A stretch of DNA of 64,000 bases from Pseudomonadota bacterium (GCA_023388355.1 JAEWGI010000019.1:1-64000), one strand, 5' to 3'; numbered from the stretch's first letter, positions 1 through 8,699 are shown. Notes: generated by a model not told the origin, from the sequence alone. Translations and numbers: made by a program.

Positions 1-159
1 GGCTTCAAGCTCGACTGCGGCGGCGGCCTGGGCGCGGCCACCCACATCACCGGGGCCTTCGCGTTCGCGGCGGCGGGCAAGGCGCTGGAAATGCTGCTGG
101 CGCGTGCGCAGCCGCGGGAAGCGGCGCATACCGGCACCCGCGCCGACGCGGACGCCTAG
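1..159 (+). CDS. tcdA: tRNA threonylcarbamoyladenosine dehydratase, C-terminal end (partial)
   Basis: The window opens inside this gene; only the last 52 codons are present, ending in TAG at 157-159. The visible peptide contains KLDCGGGLGAATHITGAFAF, which resembles the conserved C-terminal strand and helix of TcdA (CsdL/YgdL). That enzyme is ATP-dependent and E1-like, and cyclises t6A37 in ANN-decoding tRNAs. The match rests on this short region plus the typical 'GAAT..TA.F.F.A' spacing, so the family call is good but not certain. It ends 4 nt before the 3' end of the convergent tatD gene. Nothing can be said about its start or promoter. Confidence 0.72.
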   Translation, partial: GFKLDCGGGLGAATHITGAFAFAAAGKALEMLLARAQPREAAHTGTRADADA

Positions 160-163
160 GACC

Positions 164-928
164 TCAGCCCGGCAGGCCGAACAGGCGGCGCGCGTTGGCC
201 GTGGTCGCCGCGGCCACGTCTTCCGGTGCCATGCCCCGCAGCGCGGCGATGGTGTCGCAGACCACGCGCAGCCTTGCCGGCTCGTTGCGCTGGCCGCGGT
301 GGCCGGCGTCGGGCTGGTCCGGTGCGTCGGTTTCCAGCAGCAGGAAGTCCAGCGGCATGGTCGCGGCCAGCGTGCGCAGCCGATTGGCGCGCTCGTAGGT
401 CACCGGGCCGCCGAGCCCGAGCATGAACCCCAGGTCCCAGAGCGTTTCCGCCTGCTGCCTGCTGCCCGAAAAGCTGTGCACCACGCCGCGCACGCCGCCG
501 GCGCGACGGATCGCGGCGGTGACCTGGTCGACCGCGCGCCGCGCGTGCACGATCACCGGCAGTCCGGCGTCGCGCGCGATGGCGAGCTGGCCCTCGAAGA
601 AGCGCGACTGCGCGTCCGCGTCCAGGCCCTTGACGAAGAAGTCGAGGCCGCATTCGCCCACCGCGACCGGGCGCTCGCGTTCGATCCACTCCTCGAGCAG
701 GGCCAGGTGGGGCTCGCGGTGGTGGCGCAGGAAGGTGGGATGCAGGCCGTAGGCAGCGTGCAGCCCGCGGTCCAGGGCGGCGGCTTCGCGCAGCGCGGGC
801 CATTCGTCGGCATGGGTAGCGGGCAGCACCTGCACCACCACGCCCGCGGCACGTGCCCGGGCGACCACGTCGGCGCGGTCGGGGGCGAATTCGTCGGCAT
901 CCAGGTGGCAGTGCGTATCGACCAGCAT
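164..928 (-). CDS. tatD: TatD-family metal-dependent hydrolase
   Basis: A 254-residue TIM-barrel hydrolase of the TatD family (DNase/exonuclease or related phosphoesterase, cytoplasmic). The metal ligands are all visible: H6 and H8 in DTHCHLD at the N terminus, E92 in GECGLDFF, H128 in VIVHAR, H151 in VVHSFSG and D201 in ETDAP. Length fits the family (about 255-265). The start is the ATG at 928. The upstream DUF6116 gene ends 5 nt before it, so the two are probably cotranscribed. The C-terminal end lies 4 nt from the tcdA stop. The substrate in this organism is not known; YcfH/YjjV-type paralogues are alternatives within the same family. Confidence 0.93.
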   Translation of the reverse strand: MLVDTHCHLDADEFAPDRADVVARARAAGVVVQVLPATHADEWPALREAAALDRGLHAAYGLHPTFLRHHREPHLALLEEWIERERPVAVGECGLDFFVKGLDADAQSRFFEGQLAIARDAGLPVIVHARRAVDQVTAAIRRAGGVRGVVHSFSGSRQQAETLWDLGFMLGLGGPVTYERANRLRTLAATMPLDFLLLETDAPDQPDAGHRGQRNEPARLRVVCDTIAALRGMAPEDVAAATTANARRLFGLPG

Positions 929-933
929 GGCGT

Positions 934-1200
934 TCAGCCGCGGCGCGCCTCGCCATCGACGACGCGGCCGCCCGCCGGCGACGCCGGCTTGCGCTTGCGG
1001 CGCGAGATCAGCAGCGCGCCCATGCCCAGCAGGAGTTCGTCGACAAAGGGCAGTGGATCGGGCACGACCACGCTGATGGCGAACAGCACGGCGGCAAGTA
1101 CGAAGAGCTTCGGGTAGCTGAGCCGGCCCAGCCAGACCAGCAAGGGGGCGAGGATGGGATTGGCCACACAGGTCTCCAGCAGGGACGCGCTCATCCGCAC
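934..1200 (-). CDS. Small membrane protein, DUF6116 family
   Basis: An 88-residue protein with one or two hydrophobic segments. The core NPILAPLLVWLGRLSYPKLF followed by VVVPDPLPFVDELLLGMGALL is the pattern of DUF6116 proteins found in Xanthomonadales; the tail is basic (RRKRK), suggesting a cytoplasmic end. ATG at 1200 gives MRMSASLLETC as an extra leader. A GTG at 1167 (VANPILAP) matches the usual family start better and may be the real one. It sits 5 nt upstream of tatD on the same strand. The function is unknown; nothing in the sequence suggests an enzyme. Confidence 0.75.
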   Translation of the reverse strand: MRMSASLLETCVANPILAPLLVWLGRLSYPKLFVLAAVLFAISVVVPDPLPFVDELLLGMGALLISRRKRKPASPAGGRVVDGEARRG

Positions 1201-1349
1201 GCTAGCACGGGCCCGACGGCGACAGGGTTCACGATCCGTGCAGTTCGGCGCCGTCCAATCGGCACCTGTTCAGGCGGGGAGTGTTCGAATCCACCCGTCC
1301 CCCATCCATGGACCGCGCAAGCGCCGGTTTCGCCCCCGAGGAGCCTCCC

Positions 1350-2159
1350 ATGAAAAACAACACCCTCGCCATTGCCCTCGCTTCCCTGCTCGTCGGCGGC
1401 GTCGCGGTCGCCGCCTTCCAGGGCAATCGCGACGACGGCCCGCGCGCCGACGTCGCCTCGCTTGCCGCCGATGACGCCCGCGTGGGCGACGCATTCGGCG
1501 ACGGCGGCGCGCTGCCCGCCGAGGGCCGCCTGGAGTACGCCCAGGTCCTCGCCATCGAGCCGATCACCGAGCGCGAGCCGCAGTACGCCACGGTCATCGG
1601 ATCCGAGGCCATCCGCGAAACCAGCACCACCAGCTCGCCGCGCGAGGTTTGCGAGGACGTGGTGGTGCAGGAGCGCCTGCCCGAGCGTGACGGGCTGACC
1701 GGTGGCACCGTCGCCGGCGCCGTGATCGGTGGCCTGGTCGGCAACCAGGTCGGCAGCGGCAACGGCCGCAAGCTGGCCACCGTGGCCGGTGCGGTCGGTG
1801 GCGGCTTCGCCGGCCGCGAGGTCGACCGCCGCCACGTCGGCGGCCGCGTGGTCGAGCGCGTCGACCGCCAGTGCCGCACCGTGCACGACAGCTCGCAGTC
1901 CTCGCGCGTGGTCGCGTACAACGTGACCTACCGCAACCCGGACGGCACCACTGGCAGCATGCGCACCGACAGCAAGCCGGCCAACCGCATTGCCCTTGGC
2001 GACACCGAAGTCACCGTCGGCTATGACGTGACCTACGAGTACGATGGCGTCGAGCGCAGCATCCGCATGGACGAGCGCCCCGGCGACCGCCTGCCGGTGA
2101 TCGACGGCCAGGTGGTGACCCAGGTGGCCGCCGTGGAGGACGACACCTCGCGCGGCTGA
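1350..2159 (+). CDS. Glycine zipper 2TM domain envelope protein
   Basis: A 269-residue exported protein. The start at ATG 1350 is chosen because GAGGAG lies 7 nt upstream and because it puts a hydrophobic signal/anchor (residues 4-23) at the N terminus; an upstream in-frame ATG at 1281 lacks both. Residues 118-156 form a glycine zipper (GGTVAGAVIGGLVGNQVG ... GAVGGGFAG), the membrane-inserting motif of the Gly-zipper_2/Rick_17kDa_Anti group, which includes SlyB-like outer membrane proteins. There is no lipobox cysteine at the signal end, so it is probably not a lipoprotein. The C-terminal 90 residues are beta-rich (VAYNVTYRNPDG, YDVTYEYDG). A strong hairpin follows at 2189-2217. Its role in envelope integrity is inferred. 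Confidence 0.82.
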   Translation: MKNNTLAIALASLLVGGVAVAAFQGNRDDGPRADVASLAADDARVGDAFGDGGALPAEGRLEYAQVLAIEPITEREPQYATVIGSEAIRETSTTSSPREVCEDVVVQERLPERDGLTGGTVAGAVIGGLVGNQVGSGNGRKLATVAGAVGGGFAGREVDRRHVGGRVVERVDRQCRTVHDSSQSSRVVAYNVTYRNPDGTTGSMRTDSKPANRIALGDTEVTVGYDVTYEYDGVERSIRMDERPGDRLPVIDGQVVTQVAAVEDDTSRG

Positions 2160-2188
2160 GTCCCGCCGCCACCAGTGGCACTTCCGGC

Positions 2189-2217
2189 ATGGCCGCGCTC
2201 CCTGGGGGCGCGGCCAT
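2189..2217 (+). terminator. Terminator-like hairpin after the glycine-zipper gene
   Basis: Perfect 10-bp inverted repeat: ATGGCCGCGC at 2189-2198 and GCGCGGCCAT at 2208-2217, with a 9-nt loop, 30 nt after the stop codon. It is followed by CTTCATT, a poor U-tract, so intrinsic termination is plausible but not certain. It separates the glycine-zipper gene from gcdH, which has its own -10-like element. Confidence 0.55.
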
Positions 2218-2314
2218 CTTCATTGCCCCGCACGCTGCTGCCCGTGCAGGCCCGCCAGTTCGCTGTGCGTCCGCCGCTCCTGCGCGGTGGGCTCCCGCGG
2301 CCGTGCGGCGCGGC

Positions 2315-2320
2315 TACAAT
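2315..2320 (+). promoter_or_regulatory. Probable -10 element for gcdH
   Basis: TACAAT, 30 nt before the gcdH ATG, in otherwise GC-rich sequence. No clear -35 hexamer is seen at the expected distance. The same hexamer style recurs before other transcription units in this window (19484, 52835, 56483, 63915). Confidence 0.45.
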
Positions 2321-2350
2321 GCGGGGTTTCCGCCCACCGGTAACGCTTCC

Positions 2351-3514
2351 ATGGCCCTGAACCCCTACGACCTCTACGACGTCCGCTCCCTGCTCAGCGA
2401 GGAGGAGCGCGCCGTCCAGGACACCGTGGCCCGGTTCACCGACGAGCGCGTGCTGCCGATCATCGGCGAGTGCTTCGACGAAGGCCGCTTCCCGACCGAG
2501 CTGATCCCGGAGATCGCGGGCCTCGGCCTGCTCGGCGCGACGCTTCCGGCCGAGTACGGCGGGTCCGAGCTCAACTACGTCAGCTACGGCCTGATCTGCC
2601 AGGAGCTCGAGCGCGGCGACTCCGGCCTGCGCAGCTTCGCCAGCGTGCAGTCCTCGCTGTGCATGTATCCGATCTTCGCCTACGGCACCGAGGAGCAGAA
2701 GAAGCGCTGGCTGCCGGACATGGCCGCGGGCAAGGTCATCGGCTGCTTCGGCCTGACCGAGCCGCACGGCGGCTCCGATCCGGCGAACATGAAGACCCAT
2801 GCCAAGCGAGACGGCGACGACTGGGTGATCAACGGCTCCAAGATGTGGATCACCAACGGCAACCTGGCCGACATCGCCATCGTCTGGGCGCAGACCGACG
2901 ACGGCATCCAGGGTTTCGTGGTGGAGAAGGATTTCCCGGGCTTCAAGGCGCAGCTGGTCAAGCACAAGATGAGCCTGCGCGCGTCGGTGACCAGCGCGCT
3001 GTTCTTCGACGGCGTGCGCGTGCCCGAGGCCAATCGGCTGCCGAACGTGAAGGGCCTCAAGGGCCCGCTGGGCTGCCTGACCCAGGCGCGCTACGGCATC
3101 ACCTGGGGTCCGATCGGTGCGGCCATCGCCTGCCTCGACGAGGCGCTGGGCTACAGCAAGGAACGGATCCTGTTCGGCCGTCCGGTGGCGGCGACGCAGA
3201 GCGCGCAGATCAAGCTGGCCGACTGGGCGCGTCGCATCACCTCGGCGCAGCTGCTGAGCCTGCAGCTCGGGCGGCTGAAAGACGCCGGGAAGATGCAGCC
3301 GACCCAGGTGTCGCTGGCCAAGTGGAACAACTGCCGGATGGCGATCGACATCGCCCGCGAGGCGCGCGACCTGCTCGGCGGCGCGGGCATCACCACCGAG
3401 CACAGCCCGATCCGCCACGCGCTCAACCTCGAGTCGGTGATCACCTACGAGGGCACGGAAACCGTGCACCAGCTGGTGGTGGGGCGCGAGCTGACCGGTA
3501 TCAACGCGTTCTGA
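2351..3514 (+). CDS. gcdH: Glutaryl-CoA dehydrogenase
   Basis: A 387-residue FAD-dependent acyl-CoA dehydrogenase that oxidises and decarboxylates glutaryl-CoA to crotonyl-CoA in lysine/tryptophan/glutarate breakdown. FAD/substrate motifs are clear: CFGLTEPHGGSDPANMKT and WVINGSKMWITNG in the middle domain, RYGITWGPIGA in the C-terminal helical domain, and catalytic base E367 in TYEGTETVHQLVVGRELTG. The YEGT context and the ITGI/LTGI ending separate glutaryl-CoA dehydrogenases from short-chain enzymes. ATG at 2351 starts the typical N terminus; an upstream in-frame extension to 2189 overlaps the terminator hairpin and is not used. No other lysine catabolism gene is adjacent. Confidence 0.93.
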   Translation: MALNPYDLYDVRSLLSEEERAVQDTVARFTDERVLPIIGECFDEGRFPTELIPEIAGLGLLGATLPAEYGGSELNYVSYGLICQELERGDSGLRSFASVQSSLCMYPIFAYGTEEQKKRWLPDMAAGKVIGCFGLTEPHGGSDPANMKTHAKRDGDDWVINGSKMWITNGNLADIAIVWAQTDDGIQGFVVEKDFPGFKAQLVKHKMSLRASVTSALFFDGVRVPEANRLPNVKGLKGPLGCLTQARYGITWGPIGAAIACLDEALGYSKERILFGRPVAATQSAQIKLADWARRITSAQLLSLQLGRLKDAGKMQPTQVSLAKWNNCRMAIDIAREARDLLGGAGITTEHSPIRHALNLESVITYEGTETVHQLVVGRELTGINAF

Positions 3515-3597
3515 GTCCCGTCGGCGCCGCGGACGCGTGGTCCGCAGCGCGGTTGTTCGCTTCGCCCTGTCGCAATCGAGGCCCGAGGAGGCTTGGC

Positions 3598-4149
3598 ATG
3601 TCGCTGCCGGATATCACGATCCAGACCGAACGCCTCGTCCTGCGCCTGCCGCAGGCGCAGGACTTCGAACGCTTCGCCGAACTGCTGGGCAACGAGGAGG
3701 CGGCGCGCTGGATCGGCGGCCACCTGCCGCGCGCGGCAGCCTGGCGCAAGTTCCTGCAGCAGCCGGGCGCGTGGATGGTCCAGGGGTTCGGGATGTTTTC
3801 CTTCATCGACCGCGACAGCGGCCAGTGGCTGGGCCAGGGCGGGCCGTGGCGGCCGGACGGATGGCCGGGCAACGAGATCGGCTACATGCTGCATCCGGAC
3901 GCCTGGGGCCGGGGCTACGCGACCGAAGCGCTCCCCGCGACCATCGACTGGGCGCTGGAGACCCTGGGCTGGGACGACTTCATCCACTGCATCGCGCCGG
4001 ACAACCTCGCATCGCAGAAGGTGGCGCAGCGCCTGGGGTCGACCCTGCGCGGGCCCGGCCAGCTGCCGCCGCCCCACCAGGATGCCCCCTGCCAGATCTG
4101 GGGGCAGACGCGCCAGGCGTGGCTGCGCCGTCGGGAGCGCGCGGCATGA
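3598..4149 (+). CDS. GNAT family N-acetyltransferase (RimJ/RimL-like)
   Basis: A 183-residue acetyltransferase. N-terminal IQTERLVLRLPQAQDFERF is the typical beta1-alpha1 of the Acetyltransf_3 (RimJ/RimL) subgroup. EIGYMLHPDAWGRGYATEAL carries the acetyl-CoA-binding Q/RxxGxG/A-type loop (WGRGYA), and CIAPDNLASQKVAQRLG is the conserved C-terminal motif. GAGGAGG precedes the ATG by 6 nt. The stop overlaps the start of the GST gene by 4 nt, so the pair is translationally coupled. The acceptor substrate (amine, small molecule or ribosomal protein) cannot be read from the sequence. Confidence 0.88.
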   Translation: MSLPDITIQTERLVLRLPQAQDFERFAELLGNEEAARWIGGHLPRAAAWRKFLQQPGAWMVQGFGMFSFIDRDSGQWLGQGGPWRPDGWPGNEIGYMLHPDAWGRGYATEALPATIDWALETLGWDDFIHCIAPDNLASQKVAQRLGSTLRGPGQLPPPHQDAPCQIWGQTRQAWLRRRERAA

Positions 4150-4796
4150 CCACCATCCACGGCGTGTCCTGGTCGGGCAACTGCCACAAGCTCAAGCTGC
4201 TGCTCGAACAGCTGGGCACGCCGCATCGCTGGGTCGAGGTCGACCTGCTGGGCGGCGCGACCCGCAGCCCGGAATACCTGGCGAAGAATCCCAACGGCAA
4301 GGTGCCGATGCTCGAGCTCGACGACGGCCGGGTGCTGGTCGAATCCAACGCGATCGTGTGCTGGCTGGCGGAAGGCACGCCATACCTGCCGGCCGATCCC
4401 TGGCAGCGCGCGCAGGCGCTGAGCTGGATGTTCTTCGAGCAGTACAGCCACGAGCCGTGCATTGCCGTGGCCCGCTTCATCTGCGGCTGGACGCCGCCCG
4501 ATTCGCCGCGGCGCGCGGAGCTGCCGCGCCTGCGCGAGCGCGGGCACCAGGCGCTGGCGGTGATGGACCGGCACCTGGCGTCGAACCCGTGGTTCACCGG
4601 CCCGGACTACGGCGTGGCCGATATCGCCCTCCATCCCTACACCGCCGCGGCCGGCGACGGCGGCTTCGATCTGTCGGGCTATCCGGCGCTGCTGGACTGG
4701 CTGGCGCGGGTGCGCGCCACGCCCGGTTTCGTTGCGATGCCCGAGGCGACGGGACAGGCGCGCGAGTGGATCGCGCAATCGACTCGCGTCGGCTGA
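4146..4796 (+). CDS. Glutathione S-transferase family protein
   Basis: A 216-residue cytosolic GST. Residues 1-80 form a thioredoxin-like domain with SWSGNCHKLKLLLEQLG near the active-site Ser/Cys position, the cis-proline turn GKVPMLELDDG, and ESNAIVCWLAE, which binds the glutathione gamma-glutamyl group. The helical C-terminal domain includes WFTGPDYGVADIALHPY, the N-capping box/hydrophobic staple motif. The start overlaps the GNAT stop (ATGA). The substrate is unknown; xenobiotic conjugation or dehalogenation are family roles. Lack of more specific motifs prevents subclass assignment. Confidence 0.9.
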   Translation: MTTIHGVSWSGNCHKLKLLLEQLGTPHRWVEVDLLGGATRSPEYLAKNPNGKVPMLELDDGRVLVESNAIVCWLAEGTPYLPADPWQRAQALSWMFFEQYSHEPCIAVARFICGWTPPDSPRRAELPRLRERGHQALAVMDRHLASNPWFTGPDYGVADIALHPYTAAAGDGGFDLSGYPALLDWLARVRATPGFVAMPEATGQAREWIAQSTRVG

Positions 4797-4842
4797 GGCC
4801 GCGCAATGGCGGCGGGCCGGTCCCGCCACTGAAGGGAACCGC

Positions 4843-7134
4843 ATGTTCGCCACCGTTCCGAATCCGATCCCGGCCCGCATGAAGGGCCTCAACCGCGCCG
4901 AGATCTGCGACCTCAATTTCCAGGAGTTCGTGCGCGGCTGGAGCGGGCGCAGCGGCGCCAGGCCCGCCGACGGCGAGGCCATCCTCGACGGCAGCGCGCT
5001 GGATGCGCGCGGCTTCCGCGAGCTGTTCGAATCGCAGCTGATCAGCCGCCACCTCGACCTGATGGCGCGCGTGCTGCGGGTGCAGAACAAGGTCTTCTAC
5101 ACCATCGGCTCCAGCGGCCACGAAGGCAACGCGATGGTGGCGCGGCTCACGCGCCATACCGACCCTGCCTTCCTGCACTACCGCAGCGGCGGCTTCATGG
5201 CCGAGCGCTTCCGCAAGCTGCCGGGCATGGATCCGGTCATGGATTCGGCGCTGTCGTTCGCCGCGTCGAAGGACGACCCGGCCAGCGGCGGCCGGCACAA
5301 GGTCTGGGGCAGCAGGCCGCTGTGGGTACTGCCGCAGACCTCGACCATCGCCTCGCACCTGCCCAAGGCCTTTGGCACCGCGGTGGCGATCGAGCAGGCG
5401 CGCCGCATCGGCCACGCGCTGCCGATCCCCCACGACAGCATCGCGATCTGCTCCTTTGGCGACGCCTCCAGCAACCACGCCACCGCGCAGACCGCCTTCA
5501 ACGCCGCCGCCTGGACCGCCTACCAGAAGCTGCCGGCGCCGGTGCTGTTCGTGTGCGAGGACAACGGCATCGGCATCTCGGTGAAAACGCCCGACGGCTG
5601 GGTGGCGCGCAACTTCGCGCAGCGGCCCGACCTGGACTACTTCGCCGCCGACGGCCTCGACCTGGCATCCGGCTACGCCGACGTGCAGCGCGCCGTCGGG
5701 CACTGCCGGCGCACGCGGCGCCCGACCTTCCTGCACCTGCGCACCACCCGGATCATGGGCCACGCCGGCACCGACTTCGAGATCGAGTGGCGCAGCATCG
5801 AGGAGCTGTGCGCGGTCGAGGCGACCGACCCGCTGCTGCGCTCGGCCGCGATCGCGCTCGAGTCGGGGCTGATGTCGAAGGACGAGGTGCTCGCGCTGTA
5901 CGAGGCCACGCGCGCGAGATGCTTCGCCGCGGCGGAGGAGGCGGACCGCCGTCCGCGCCTGACGACGCTTGAGGACGTAACCGCGCCGCTGGCACCCTAC
6001 ACGCCCGACGCGGTACGGGCCGAAGCCACGCGCGCGTCCGACCGCGAGGCCCGCGCCAAGGCGTTTGGTGGCGAGGCGAAGCTGCCCGAGACGCAGGGCC
6101 CCAAGCATCTGGCGGTGCAGATCAATGCCGCGCTGCACGACCTGTTCGTCAAGTATCCCGAGGCGCTGCTGTTCGGTGAGGACGTGGCGCAGAAGGGCGG
6201 GGTGTACACGGTGACCAGGGGCCTGCAGAAGGCCTTCGGATCGCGCCGCGTGTTCAACACCCTGCTCGACGAGGCCATCATCCTCGGCCTGGCCCAGGGC
6301 TACGCCAACATGGGCCTGCTGCCCCTGCCCGAGATCCAGTACCTGGCCTACTTCCACAACGCCTGCGACCAGATCCGCGGCGAAGCGGCGAGCCTGCAGT
6401 TCTTCAGCAATGGCCAGTACCGCAATCCGATGGTGATGCGCATCGCCTCGCTGGGCTACCAGCGCGGCTTCGGCGGCCATTTCCACAACGACAACTCGAT
6501 CACCGCGCTGCGCGACATTCCCGGGCTGGTGGTCGGTTGCCCCAGCCGCGGCGACGATGCGGCCACCATGCTGCGCACGCTGATGGCGCTGGCGAAGGTG
6601 GACGGGCGGGTGTGCGCGTTGCTGGAGCCGATCGCGCTGTACATGACCAAGGACCTGCACGCGGCCGGCGACGGCGGCTGGCTGACGACGTATCCGCCGC
6701 CGGGCCAGGCGATGGTGTTGGGGGAGGAACGCGTCTACGACGGCGATGCGAACGACCTGGTCGTTTTCACCTTCGGCAACGGGGTGCCGATGAGCCTGCG
6801 CGCGGCGCGCGCGATCGAGGCGTCGCACGGCTGGAAGGTGCGCGTGGTCGACCTGCGCTGGCTGGTGCCGCTCAACGAGGCCGCGATCGTGCGCCATGCG
6901 GCCGAATGCGACCGCATCCTGGTCGTCGACGAGGGGCGCCGCAGCGCCGGAGTGGGCGAGGGCATCATCACCGCGATCGCCGAAGGCGGCTACCGCGCGC
7001 GGCCGTTCCGGCGGGTGGTCGGGGCCGATACGTTCACGCCGCTGGCGGGCGCGGCGTTCCTGGTGATCCCTTCGGAGGCCGATATCGTCGCGGCCGCCGA
7101 CGAACTCGCGGATTCCACCGGCGCGCCGCGATGA
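4843..7134 (+). CDS. Fused alpha/beta thiamine-diphosphate dehydrogenase E1 component
   Basis: A 763-residue single chain joining both halves of a 2-oxoacid dehydrogenase E1. Residues 1 to about 410 are the alpha half, with GSSGHEGNAMVARL, the ThDP motif beginning GDASSNH and ending with the downstream N (CEDNGIGIS), and RTTRIMGHAG. Residues from about 425 are the transketolase-like beta half (LLFGEDVAQKGGVYTVTRGL, VFNTLLDEAIILGLAQGYA) and a transketolase C domain (VRVVDLRWLVPLN). Fused forms of this kind are usually annotated as branched-chain or general 2-oxoacid E1. No E2 or E3 gene is nearby, so the partner complex and exact substrate are unknown. GAAGGG lies 7 nt before the ATG. It converges on the OmpA-like gene with a 30-nt gap. 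Confidence 0.9.
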   Translation: MFATVPNPIPARMKGLNRAEICDLNFQEFVRGWSGRSGARPADGEAILDGSALDARGFRELFESQLISRHLDLMARVLRVQNKVFYTIGSSGHEGNAMVARLTRHTDPAFLHYRSGGFMAERFRKLPGMDPVMDSALSFAASKDDPASGGRHKVWGSRPLWVLPQTSTIASHLPKAFGTAVAIEQARRIGHALPIPHDSIAICSFGDASSNHATAQTAFNAAAWTAYQKLPAPVLFVCEDNGIGISVKTPDGWVARNFAQRPDLDYFAADGLDLASGYADVQRAVGHCRRTRRPTFLHLRTTRIMGHAGTDFEIEWRSIEELCAVEATDPLLRSAAIALESGLMSKDEVLALYEATRARCFAAAEEADRRPRLTTLEDVTAPLAPYTPDAVRAEATRASDREARAKAFGGEAKLPETQGPKHLAVQINAALHDLFVKYPEALLFGEDVAQKGGVYTVTRGLQKAFGSRRVFNTLLDEAIILGLAQGYANMGLLPLPEIQYLAYFHNACDQIRGEAASLQFFSNGQYRNPMVMRIASLGYQRGFGGHFHNDNSITALRDIPGLVVGCPSRGDDAATMLRTLMALAKVDGRVCALLEPIALYMTKDLHAAGDGGWLTTYPPPGQAMVLGEERVYDGDANDLVVFTFGNGVPMSLRAARAIEASHGWKVRVVDLRWLVPLNEAAIVRHAAECDRILVVDEGRRSAGVGEGIITAIAEGGYRARPFRRVVGADTFTPLAGAAFLVIPSEADIVAAADELADSTGAPR

Positions 7135-7164
7135 GCGCGCCGGCGGACCCGACGCCTGTTCGGC

Positions 7165-7674
7165 CTATTCGCCGTAGCTGACCCGGACTTCGACGCGCCG
7201 GTTGGGCGCCAGGCAGTCGATCAGCTCCTGTCCGCGCTCCCCGCGGCATTCGACCACCGGCTCGACGCTGCCGCGGCCGACGGCGGTGACCATGCCTGCG
7301 TCCACGCCGAGTTCGACCAGCAAAGCGCGTACGGCTTCGGCGCGGCGCGTGGACAGGGCGCCGTTGGCCCGGTCGTTCCCGATCCGGTCGCTGTGGCCGA
7401 TCACGTGCACCGCCCTGACCGGCACCGCGCTGCCGGCCAGGTGCGATGCCAGGATCTCCAGTTCCGCGGCGCCGGCGCTCTCCCGGTCGATGCTGGCCTG
7501 GCCGAAGGCGAACAGGTCGTCGGCCGCCACCTTCTCGATGGTGGCGCGCACCGGCAGGGGCGCGGGGGGAGGAGGCGGTTCCGCGACGGGCGGCTGGCTG
7601 GCGCAGCCTGCGAGCAGCAGCATCGAGACAAGGGCGAAGCCGGCGGCAGCCGGCGCAAGGGCGGTCACGTTCAT
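7165..7674 (-). CDS. OmpA-family outer membrane lipoprotein
   Basis: A 169-residue lipoprotein from the ATG at 7674. It has a hydrophobic signal ending in the lipobox LLAGC (C24), a proline-rich spacer (PPPPPAPLPVR) and an OmpA C-terminal peptidoglycan-binding domain. That domain shows VIGHSDRIGNDRANGALSTRRAEAV, the D and R of the diaminopimelate site, and ends with PNRRVEVRV. A longer reading from 7719 adds 15 polar residues before the signal peptide and is less likely. It probably tethers the outer membrane to peptidoglycan in the manner of Pal-like proteins. It is unlinked to tolB/pal here, so it is not the canonical Pal. Confidence 0.9.
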   Translation of the reverse strand: MNVTALAPAAAGFALVSMLLLAGCASQPPVAEPPPPPAPLPVRATIEKVAADDLFAFGQASIDRESAGAAELEILASHLAGSAVPVRAVHVIGHSDRIGNDRANGALSTRRAEAVRALLVELGVDAGMVTAVGRGSVEPVVECRGERGQELIDCLAPNRRVEVRVSYGE

Positions 7675-7832
7675 GGAGGTCCCCGGGGGAATGGAGGGTG
7701 CGCGCTCACGCCGCCTCATGATCGTCCTGATCTCCCGATCCCCTGCGGCGTCCTGCGCGGCGCGGAGCGTAGCAGGGTCGCCCGCGACGGTTCACCACAT
7801 GGCCGTCACACGAACCTGCGGCGTGGCCTCAG

Positions 7833-8699
7833 TCAGCGCGCCAGCCCGTCCATCAGCGGCAGCGGCCGGCAGGCCACCCCCGCCACCACGAAAGGCCCTT
7901 CGCCGCCATCGAGCGGCAGCACCGCCAGTGCCTCGCTTCCGGCCACGCTCACCACCTGCCCGAGGGCGCGATCCGGCGCTTCCGGGGCGGACACCGGGCC
8001 CACCGCGAGCGCGGCGTCGCCCGACAGCCGCACCAGCCCGCGCTTGGCCTGGCCGAGGAAATGGGTGCGGGCCACGATTTCCTGGCCCGGGTAGCAGCCC
8101 TTGTGCACGCTGTAGGCGCGCAGGCGGTCGAGCGAGAGCTGCTGCGGCGTCCACTGTCCGGCCTGGCCGGCGTCCAGGCGCGGCAGGCCGTGGGCGAGGT
8201 CCTGGATCCGCCAGCGCGTCGCCTGTCCGGCGTCCGCGGGCGCGCCGCGGGTGGAGACGCGCAGCGTGCGGGGGCCACCGCCGGCGCTGAAGTCCAGCTC
8301 CAGGCCGGTGGCGGGATCGCTGCCCGCGAATTGCGCGCCCCGGGCCGAACCCGGCGCGCCGAAGCCGCCGTCGATCCGCCAGTCCGGCTCGTGCGCGATC
8401 TCGACCCGGCTGCGGAAGCGGAAGCGCGAAAGCGCGTCCACGAACGCGTCCGGCGCGGCATCGGCCAGCAGCACCGCCAGCGTGCGCTCATCCAGTGCCG
8501 CCAGCGCGAACAGCGCGATCAGGCGTCCCTTGGGCGTCAGCCAGCCGTTCCACTGCCAGTGTCCGGGCGCCAGCGGCGACAGGTCGCCCATGAACTGGGC
8601 CTGCGCGAAAGCGGTCGCGTGTTCGCCGCGCAGCGAGACCGCCGACCAGCCCGGAGCGGCGAAATATCCACCATTGGTCGCAGTTGGCTTGTCGGACAT
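7833..8699 (-). CDS. ygfZ: Folate-binding iron-sulfur cluster repair protein YgfZ
   Basis: A 288-residue member of the YgfZ/GcvT-like family, a tetrahydrofolate-binding protein that helps make or repair Fe-S clusters of enzymes such as MiaB and succinate dehydrogenase. The signature KGCYPGQEIVART with the functionally important cysteine is present near residue 215. The N terminus (GWSAVSLRGEHATAFAQAQFMGDL) matches the folate-binding domain start. ATG at 8699 is preferred over 8741. It is divergent from sdhCDAB, sharing a 297-nt upstream region. In many gammaproteobacteria ygfZ lies near sdhE/ygfX, so its position beside the sdh operon is meaningful. Confidence 0.92.
   Translation of the reverse strand: MSDKPTATNGGYFAAPGWSAVSLRGEHATAFAQAQFMGDLSPLAPGHWQWNGWLTPKGRLIALFALAALDERTLAVLLADAAPDAFVDALSRFRFRSRVEIAHEPDWRIDGGFGAPGSARGAQFAGSDPATGLELDFSAGGGPRTLRVSTRGAPADAGQATRWRIQDLAHGLPRLDAGQAGQWTPQQLSLDRLRAYSVHKGCYPGQEIVARTHFLGQAKRGLVRLSGDAALAVGPVSAPEAPDRALGQVVSVAGSEALAVLPLDGGEGPFVVAGVACRPLPLMDGLAR

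Noticed and set aside
104..1117. Plus-strand open frame of 337 codons across tatD and DUF6116
   Set aside because: It is antisense to two genes with clear motifs and has no recognisable domain; it is a shadow.
3529..3545. Short GCGGAC/GTCCGC hairpin between gcdH and the GNAT gene
   Set aside because: Only six pairs, no T-run, and such stems are expected by chance at this base composition.
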